Of a DNA stretch of 9,758 nucleotides, positions 5,411-9,758 are shown piece after piece (position 1 is the stretch's first letter; every line of letters starts with the position of its first letter). The position numbers were made by a program, and so were the translations under genes. The notes under the pieces were generated by a model, which worked only from the letters and a program-made list of their open reading frames with translations, was not told the origin of the DNA and ran no database searches. The stretch comes from Candidatus Falkowiibacteriota bacterium (GTDB taxonomy: Bacteria > Patescibacteriota > Patescibacteriia > Patescibacteriales > UBA12465): assembly GCA_903857815.1 (NCBI GenBank), contig CAIOGK010000102.1:1-9758 (forward strand), written 5' to 3'.

Positions 5411-6604
5411 ATGAAATACTTTTTTGTTTTAGGGAATAATACTGCCTTATCTATCGCCGAGCTTGCTTCACTGATGGATGTTAAAGATGCTGTTTTAGTA
5501 GCCGCCGATTTTTTAATTGTAGAAAGTTTAGTGGAAATGAGTCCAGAGACTTTAATTACTAATTTAGGCGGAATTATTAAAATTGGAATAATTCGCGAGG
5601 AGTTATCAGCTCCATCTGGACGAGACATTATTTTACAGAATGTAGTTGATTTGGCTGATGATAAAAAACAAGCCAGTCGTGACGGTAAATTTAATTTTGG
5701 TTTTTCTGATTATGGCGTAAGAGTATTTGATAAAAAAGATTTAGGACTAAGATTAAAAAAACATTTTAGTGAAGAGAATGTGAGTTCACGTTTTGTTGTG
5801 AGTCGCGAAAAAACTTTATCTAGTGTTGTGATTGCCCAAAATAAATTATTAACTAGAGGAATCGAAATTGTCCTAGTAGAGCATGAAAATAAAATTTTTA
5901 TTGGCGAGACTTTAGCGGTTCAACCTTTTAAAGATTTATCACTTCGTGATTTTGGTCGTCCAGCACGAGATGATTTATCGGGGATGATACCGCCTAAGTT
6001 GGCGCAAATTATGATTAATTTGGCTCAGGTTAATAACAAAGATGCTTTGATTGTCGATCCCTTTTGTGGGTCAGGAACAATTTTAAGCGAAGCGATTATT
6101 ATGGGCTATAAAAATATTTTTGGTTCTGATTTATCGATTCGAGCTATAGAGGATACGAAAAAAAATATTTCTTGGATGAAAGAGTTGTATAAATTAAATG
6201 ATATTAAGTTTAAGTTTTTAGTTAAAAATGTTTTAGCCTTATCCAAGTTTGTTAAAGCAGAAAGCGTTGAAGCGATTATTACTGAACCATATTTAGGACC
6301 GCAAAGAGGTCAGATAGACTTCGAACAAATTATTAAAGAGCTAAATAGTTTATACACCGGGGCGATAAAAGAGTTTTGCGAAGTTTTAGTTCCAGGTGGA
6401 CGTGTTGTGATGATTTGGCCGGTATTTTATGGAAACAAGCCGATAATCCCCAACTTTAATGGTTTTAAGATTGTAAATTTTGTTCCTGAGGATTTGAGAA
6501 GTAACGGAATCATACAAAAAACCACTACCAGACGCGGAACAATAATCTATGGTCGTCCGGGTCAGAAAGTTTTTAGGGAGATTGTTGTTTTGCAGAAAGA
6601 ATAA
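5411..6604 (+). CDS. Trm11/Trm-G10-like tRNA guanosine N2-methyltransferase (THUMP + SAM methyltransferase)
   Basis: The likely role is S-adenosylmethionine-dependent methylation of a tRNA guanine N2, as in archaeal Trm-G10 and eukaryotic Trm11. The 397-aa product opens MKYFFVLGNNTALSIAELASL, the usual Trm11-type N-terminus. An N-terminal/THUMP-like RNA-binding region follows (about 1-170), with the linker phrase GRPARDDLSGMIPPKLAQIMINLA. The Rossmann methyltransferase domain has SAM motif I VDPFCGSGT (D216 onward) and an acidic second-strand end GSDLS. The catalytic motif IV reads TEPYLGP at 291-297, where family members usually have DPPY or NPPY. The C-terminal strands (GGRVVMIWPVF, REIVVLQKE) complete the fold. 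The gene has its own promoter and terminator. Substrate and position on tRNA are inferred; methylation of another RNA cannot be excluded. Confidence 0.8.
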   Translation: MKYFFVLGNNTALSIAELASLMDVKDAVLVAADFLIVESLVEMSPETLITNLGGIIKIGIIREELSAPSGRDIILQNVVDLADDKKQASRDGKFNFGFSDYGVRVFDKKDLGLRLKKHFSEENVSSRFVVSREKTLSSVVIAQNKLLTRGIEIVLVEHENKIFIGETLAVQPFKDLSLRDFGRPARDDLSGMIPPKLAQIMINLAQVNNKDALIVDPFCGSGTILSEAIIMGYKNIFGSDLSIRAIEDTKKNISWMKELYKLNDIKFKFLVKNVLALSKFVKAESVEAIITEPYLGPQRGQIDFEQIIKELNSLYTGAIKEFCEVLVPGGRVVMIWPVFYGNKPIIPNFNGFKIVNFVPEDLRSNGIIQKTTTRRGTIIYGRPGQKVFREIVVLQKE

Positions 6605-6630
6605 TGCCTATATTAAATTTCAATTAAAAT

Positions 6631-6658
6631 CCGCCTCCTAAGTCGAGGCGGTTTTTGT
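6631..6658 (+). terminator. Intrinsic terminator after the methyltransferase gene
   Basis: Seven-bp GC stem CCGCCTC (6631-6637) / GAGGCGG (6645-6651) with a 7-nt loop, followed by TTTTTGTTTT. It begins 26 nt past the stop codon. Confidence 0.9.
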
Positions 6659-6672
6659 TTTCTAGCTTGGTA

Positions 6673-6701
6673 TTGACAAAAATCGAGCTAGGTGTTATTA
6701 T
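6673..6701 (+). promoter_or_regulatory. Strong consensus promoter of the orphan membrane protein gene
   Basis: -35 TTGACA (6673-6678), 17-bp spacer, TGT-extended -10 TATTAT (6696-6701). The expected transcription start is near 6708, leaving an untranslated leader of about 86 nt, unlike the nearly leaderless genes upstream. Confidence 0.8.
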
Positions 6702-6707
6702 TTATGG

Positions 6708-6793
6708 TTCTTGGGGCGCGTAAATTATAGTAATTTAAGCGTTGAATCCTAGGAATTCCGACCCGGATAAGGGTTACTTTAAAAATTTATATA
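6708..6793 (+). promoter_or_regulatory. Structured 5' leader of the orphan membrane protein gene
   Basis: Hairpin 1 pairs CGCGTAAATT (6717-6726) with AATTTAAGCG (6732-6741), 9 bp plus one G-A mismatch, with a 5-nt loop. A GAATCCTAGGAATTC dyad follows at 6744-6758. Hairpin 2 pairs ACCC (6761-6764) with GGGT (6771-6774) around GGATAA. No poly-U or Shine-Dalgarno sequence is seen. I do not recognise a known riboswitch class. Confidence 0.4.
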
Positions 6794-8113
6794 ATGAAAA
6801 CAAAACTTTTTGCTTTTTTGGCGACCGTGGGCGTTGCTAGGAGTATTTTTACTGGTTTATTGATTGCAGTTCTATTATCTTGGACGGGCTTAATGTGTTA
6901 CTTAGCGTGCTACGTGGTAGCAGAGATATCCATTAGGATTTTTCTTTTTATCAGTTCGTTTAGTTTAATCATTTTTGGCGTCTGTTCAAAAATTATAATA
7001 GACATGCTGAACTGGGAACCTCAGGCCATTAAGCCAAGAGAAAGGTTACAGAAAAATTTGGATATCGCTATTACCGTCGGTTTAACGGGTTTAGCGGGGA
7101 TTATTTTCTGGGGTTATTATGAAGAGGCTCAAACTTTCAGAACGGTTGTTTTTGGGATAACTGCGCTGTGTACCGTTTATCTGTTTCACAAAAATGGTCT
7201 GTTCGGATCCGGAAAGTTTTTTCTAGTATTATTTATTGCTTTTGTTATTTTTATTCTTCACACCTTAATTCTTCAGGATTATCTTGGAAAATCTGATGAA
7301 ATCGGGAATGGTAAAATTATGTTGGTCGGGTTTTATGTCGGACTTATCGCTCTGACAAAAATTCCAGAAAGATTTTATCAATTTTTGGTTAAACGGAGAA
7401 TGGGTAAAAAACTTGAAGGCACGACTGAAGAAAAAAGGAAAAACGATACGATTGCTATTTTTAGCAGGCTCTCCCTATTTCATTCAGGAGATATGTATAT
7501 TTATTTTTCCGAAATAGTATCTAGAGACAAAGCTAGAAATGAAGAGAAAAATAAAAAACAGCAGGAGCTTTATTTAGAAAGTTTCCTAGCGGGAGTAAAA
7601 AGCGGCAAAAAAATGGATGCCGAGGACACAAAATATGTTTGCCATAGAATTGGTCGCGCAAACTATAAATTGGATTCGGAGTTCTTAAATGCTGTAATCG
7701 AGAAGTGTTTGCTAAATAATCTTAGCTATCTAGTTTTTACTACTGTTCACGGTCGGCTATCGCTTAACGAATGGCCAATATTGTTTAAACACTCAGCTGA
7801 TAAGAAATCATTGATCGATAATTACTTAGCAAACTGCCCAAATCAGGAATGCTATGATGGTTTATTTAATTCAGGAACCAAAGTTTTTGATGTCGACGCC
7901 CTTACTGGTTTGATCAATTGTTTGGGTCATTTTTACAAAAAAAGTAATGATGACTTAGAAAAAGACAGCGCACGGAAAGAATTGCAAAGGTTAATTTATT
8001 TTGCAATTAATTGTCATGAACAAATGATTTTTTTAGAGCCAACAAAAGAAAGGCTCAATCAAAAAATCATTGAAATTACAAATAAATTTTGGGAACTCGG
8101 AATAAAAATATAA
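6794..8113 (+). CDS. Unrecognised protein with six predicted membrane helices and a soluble C-terminal domain
   Basis: I do not recognise this 439-aa protein. Predicted membrane segments are at about 15-40, 47-70, 90-108, 115-132, 141-164 and 174-190, followed by a very basic stretch (about 196-220, VKRRMGKKLEGTTEEKRKN). The remaining 220 residues are soluble, mostly helical and rich in K/E, with scattered cysteines (CHRIG, EKCLL, NCPNQEC, NCLGH, NCHEQ). The positive-inside rule would put this C-terminal half in the cytoplasm. No catalytic motif, kinase or transporter signature is apparent. ATG 6794 lies behind an A/T-rich stretch without a Shine-Dalgarno sequence. The gene is monocistronic, with a strong promoter, a folded leader and a terminator at 8134, all signs of a real, regulated gene. 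It may be a lineage-restricted membrane sensor or scaffold; that is a guess. Confidence 0.8.
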   Translation: MKTKLFAFLATVGVARSIFTGLLIAVLLSWTGLMCYLACYVVAEISIRIFLFISSFSLIIFGVCSKIIIDMLNWEPQAIKPRERLQKNLDIAITVGLTGLAGIIFWGYYEEAQTFRTVVFGITALCTVYLFHKNGLFGSGKFFLVLFIAFVIFILHTLILQDYLGKSDEIGNGKIMLVGFYVGLIALTKIPERFYQFLVKRRMGKKLEGTTEEKRKNDTIAIFSRLSLFHSGDMYIYFSEIVSRDKARNEEKNKKQQELYLESFLAGVKSGKKMDAEDTKYVCHRIGRANYKLDSEFLNAVIEKCLLNNLSYLVFTTVHGRLSLNEWPILFKHSADKKSLIDNYLANCPNQECYDGLFNSGTKVFDVDALTGLINCLGHFYKKSNDDLEKDSARKELQRLIYFAINCHEQMIFLEPTKERLNQKIIEITNKFWELGIKI

Positions 8114-8133
8114 GATTTCCAAAGTGATTTATA

Positions 8134-8167
8134 AAAAGCCTGGCACATACAAATGTCAGGCTTTTTT
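8134..8167. terminator. Bidirectional intrinsic terminator between convergent genes
   Basis: AAAAGCCTG-G-CA (8134-8145) pairs with TG-T-CAGGCTTTT (8154-8165), a stem of about 11 bp plus a G-U, with an 8-nt loop. A T run follows on the plus strand (TTTTTTCTTT) and on the minus strand (TTTTTAT). It serves the membrane-protein gene from the left and ychF from the right. Confidence 0.9.
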
Positions 8168-8208
8168 CTTTGACTAATGAATTTAATATTTAAAATGAAG
8201 TATGGCTC

Positions 8209-9273
8209 TTATTTATTAATCAAAAAATTACAGACATCCCCATCTTGGACTACATATTCTTTACCTTCAATTTTCATTAAGCCTAATTCTTTAGCCTTCC
8301 CCTCAGAGCCGCATTCTATAAATTTTTCCCAATTTATTACTTCCGCGCGAACGAAGCCTTTAATAAAATCGGTATGAATTTCTCCGGCCGCCTGAGGAGC
8401 TTTAGAACCTTTTTTAATGGTCCAGGCCCTAGTTTCGTCTGGGCCGGTAGTGAAGAAAGTATCGAGCCCTAATAATTTATAGGCACTTTGAATAAGTCGG
8501 TCTAGACCACTTTGTGATAAGCCGAGTTCTTTGATATATTCTGCTTGCTCTTCTTCTGGTAAATTTACTATCTCTTCTTCTAGTTTAACATTAATGTTAA
8601 TTATTTCTTCATTCGTTCCCGGTAGAACATCTCTTGCCGTTTCTTCATCAGTATTTAAAAGATAAAGGATCGGTTTAATGGTTAGGAGACTTAAGCTTTT
8701 AACAAAAACTAAATCCTCTTCTTCAAATGTTAATTCTCTGGCCGCTTTTCCGGCACTTAACTGAACAAATATTTTTTCTAGGATTATTAAATTACTTTTT
8801 ATTTCCTTATCGCCACTTTTTACATCACGCTTCATTCTATCTAATCTTTTTTCAACCGTTGCTAAATCAGCAAAGATAAGTTCCATGTTGATAGTTTCTT
8901 TATCATCAGCGGGGTCTATTTTTCCGTTAACGTGGATAATATTTTTATCTTTGAAATCTCTTATAACTTCACATATAGCATCGCATTCTCGAATATGTGC
9001 TAAAAATTGATTTCCTAGGCCTTCTCCCTTACTGGCGCCGGCAACAAGCCCTGCAATATCAACGAATTCTATGGTCGTGGGAATAATTTTTTTAGGTTTA
9101 GAAACTTCGGCTAGTTTTTCCAAACGAAAATCAGGTACTTTCACGACCCCAACATTAGGATCTATGGTACAAAAAGGATAATTAGCCGCTTCTACGCCTT
9201 TTTTTGTTAATAGATTGAATAGAGTTGACTTGCCAACGTTTGGAAGCCCAACAATTCCGATTGATAATGACAT
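8209..9273 (-). CDS. ychF: YchF/OLA1-family ribosome-associated P-loop ATPase
   Basis: YchF is a near-universal Obg-related P-loop NTPase that binds ribosomes and, unlike most of the group, prefers ATP. The 354-aa product has P-loop GLPNVGKST (9-17), DIAG (72-75), and at G4 the YchF-specific NTDE (207-210) instead of NKxD, the basis for relaxed guanine specificity. Family phrases FLAHIRECDAI and NMELIFADL are present, and a coiled-coil segment spans about 130-180. The C-terminal TGS domain is complete: TFFTTGPDETRAWTI, APQAAGEIHTDF, EGKEYVVQDGDVCNF. Length is slightly below the usual 360-365. ATG 9273 is preceded by A/T-rich sequence with no Shine-Dalgarno sequence and no convincing promoter nearby. 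It converges with the preceding gene on a shared terminator. Confidence 0.97.
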   Translation of the reverse strand: MSLSIGIVGLPNVGKSTLFNLLTKKGVEAANYPFCTIDPNVGVVKVPDFRLEKLAEVSKPKKIIPTTIEFVDIAGLVAGASKGEGLGNQFLAHIRECDAICEVIRDFKDKNIIHVNGKIDPADDKETINMELIFADLATVEKRLDRMKRDVKSGDKEIKSNLIILEKIFVQLSAGKAARELTFEEEDLVFVKSLSLLTIKPILYLLNTDEETARDVLPGTNEEIININVKLEEEIVNLPEEEQAEYIKELGLSQSGLDRLIQSAYKLLGLDTFFTTGPDETRAWTIKKGSKAPQAAGEIHTDFIKGFVRAEVINWEKFIECGSEGKAKELGLMKIEGKEYVVQDGDVCNFLINK

Positions 9274-9344
9274 AAATTTTGATAATTGCGCTATATTTAA
9301 GAAGGCCCATCAGTTACGGGTTTAATATACAGGGTTTTTTTGAA

Positions 9345-9371
9345 AATAAAAAGAGGCCCAGAACGGGCCGC
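9345..9371. terminator. GC-rich terminator upstream of ychF
   Basis: GGCCC (9355-9359) pairs with GGGCC (9365-9369) around a 5-nt loop. The minus strand continues TCTTTTTATTTT and the plus strand GCTTTTTATT, so it can stop transcription from either side. It separates ychF from whatever is transcribed leftward from the 9.7-kb promoter. Confidence 0.7.
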
Positions 9372-9423
9372 TTTTTATTATATAAAATAAATAAATACTA
9401 GGCCATCGTCTGAGCCTCATCCC

Positions 9424-9507
9424 TCATGATGCACATTTTTTGGTACCATCAGGGAATTTGAAGCTACTTGCTGACTTAAGAGCATATCTTACACCAACTC
9501 CTAGCAT
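9424..9507 (-). CDS. Possible 27-aa ORF inside the 9345-9685 transcript
   Basis: ATG at 9507 to TGA at 9424, starting MLGVGVRYALKS and ending KFPDGTKKCAS. The frame is open for 12 further codons upstream, without an ATG. Its stop overlaps (ATGA) the start of a 9-codon ORF at 9427-9398 ending in TAG. There is no Shine-Dalgarno sequence. Composition is protein-like but the ORF is short enough to be chance, and its TGA stop is unlike the TAA of every clear gene here. It could also be the remnant of a decayed gene. Confidence 0.15.
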   Translation of the reverse strand: MLGVGVRYALKSASSFKFPDGTKKCAS

Positions 9508-9546
9508 GTTAAAACTTAATATTTTAATTATTTTTGCTAATTTTCA

Positions 9547-9657
9547 ATGAGATTTAGTAAAAATTATTTTACTTTTATCAAATCTTATTTCTTTTTGATT
9601 AGCACGCTAGTTTTTATATTGCTCGGGGATTTCCTTGCCACGTCAGCATTGGCATAA
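9547..9657 (+). CDS. Possible 36-aa signal-peptide-like ORF (microprotein or truncated secreted-protein gene)
   Basis: The ORF opens MRFSKNYFTFIKSYFF, continues LISTLVFILLGDFLAT and ends SALA followed by TAA. It has a basic n-region (R2, K5, K12), a hydrophobic core at about 13-31 and a SALA end that fits a signal-peptidase I site. The stop falls exactly at the predicted cleavage point, leaving no mature protein. After a frame change the sequence stays open for about 19 codons (to near 9705), so a frameshifted gene is possible. No clear promoter or ribosome-binding site precedes it, and it is antisense to the candidate minus-strand transcript. Confidence 0.25.
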   Translation: MRFSKNYFTFIKSYFFLISTLVFILLGDFLATSALA

Positions 9658-9691
9658 AGGATATAAGGAGTTAGTTAAAGAACCTACTATA

Positions 9692-9720
9692 ATAATAGCA
9701 CTTTAAAAAATAGTGGTCAA
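9692..9720 (-). promoter_or_regulatory. Minus-strand promoter near the right edge
   Basis: On the minus strand: -35 TTGACC (9720-9715), 17-bp spacer, TGC-extended -10 TATTAT (9697-9692). Predicted start is near 9685. It has the same layout as the promoters at 3562 and 6673. It points into the 9345-9685 stretch, which has no confident gene. Confidence 0.6.
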
Positions 9721-9758
9721 GTATTGTGGACTTAAATAGACTGATATTAACTATTTGG

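Larger units (their letters stand above)
9345..9685 (-). ncRNA. Candidate minus-strand transcript of about 330 nt, unidentified (RNA gene or microprotein mRNA)
   Basis: The segment is bounded by a good minus-strand promoter (9692-9720) and the terminator at 9355-9369. Within it the RNA can form a hairpin UGCCA/UGGCA near 9635-9655 and a longer one at 9550-9585 (AGATTT/AAATCT outside GTAAAA/TTTTAC). No ORF longer than 27 codons with an ATG start is present on this strand. I saw no signature of RNase P RNA, tmRNA or 6S RNA. The transcript is inferred; only its bounding signals are seen. Confidence 0.3.

Noticed and set aside
6704..6730. Eight-codon ORF at the start of the orphan membrane-protein leader
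   Set aside because: Its ATG lies only 2 nt after the -10 box, upstream of the expected transcription start, so it is unlikely to be in the mRNA.
8177..8377. Plus-strand ORF of 66 codons over the end of ychF
   Set aside because: It overlaps the highly conserved TGS-domain coding sequence on the other strand and starts just after a terminator with no promoter.
9345..9685. tmRNA, RNase P RNA or 6S RNA
   Set aside because: I could not find the tmRNA tRNA-like ends or an Ala-Ala type tag, nor RNase P conserved cores. The size alone is not evidence.
1..9758. Alternative genetic code (TGA as Gly or Trp)
   Set aside because: All long genes are intact under the standard code with TGG for Trp, and no in-frame TGA interrupts a conserved domain.
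1..9758. CRISPR array, insertion sequence, tRNA gene or defence system
   Set aside because: No spaced direct repeats, transposase, tRNA cloverleaf or known defence protein was seen.

Overview
The window is AT-rich bacterial chromosome. The gene content and style point to a member of the Candidate Phyla Radiation (Patescibacteria), probably a Parcubacteria-like lineage. The grounds are compact genes, mostly no Shine-Dalgarno sequences, a DKNYY-type surface protein, a Trm11-like methyltransferase of archaeal/eukaryal type in a bacterium, and an rpsF-ssb-rpsR cluster followed by efp rather than rplI. The standard genetic code applies: long ORFs are unbroken and all eight complete genes end in TAA. 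The lineage is an inference; no 16S gene or other decisive marker is present.

Layout. Positions 1-1387 (minus) hold most of a polytopic O-antigen ligase/Wzy_C-type membrane protein running off the left edge, with its own extended -10 promoter. Positions 1440-3546 (minus) hold a translation/replication operon: a long, highly structured leader, then rpsF (S6), ssb, rpsR (S18) and efp (EF-P), closed by an intrinsic terminator. A divergent pair of independently promoted plus-strand genes follows: a secreted or membrane-anchored DKNYY protein (3600-5348) and a THUMP/Trm11-like tRNA guanosine methyltransferase (5411-6604, with terminator). Next is an unrecognised six-helix membrane protein (6794-8113) behind a strong promoter and a folded leader of about 85 nt. 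It converges on the universal ATPase/GTPase ychF (8209-9273, minus) across a bidirectional terminator. The right end (9274-9758) has no confident gene. It carries a GC-rich terminator, a well-formed minus-strand promoter about 320 bp away from it, hairpins, and a plus-strand 36-codon ORF that reads like a bare signal peptide.

How it fits together. Most of the window serves translation (S6, S18, EF-P, tRNA modification, YchF). SSB sits in its usual place between S6 and S18. The surface functions (glycan polymerase/ligase, DKNYY protein, orphan membrane protein) are single-gene units. Most promoters share a -35 like TTGACA/TTGCTT and a TGn-extended -10. Two of them sit so close to the ATG that the mRNAs should be essentially leaderless.

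I did not find a clear new multi-gene system. The best candidates for something undescribed are the interlocked pseudoknot/terminator structure in the rpsF leader, the possible RNA or microprotein locus at 9345-9720, and the orphan membrane protein with its structured leader.
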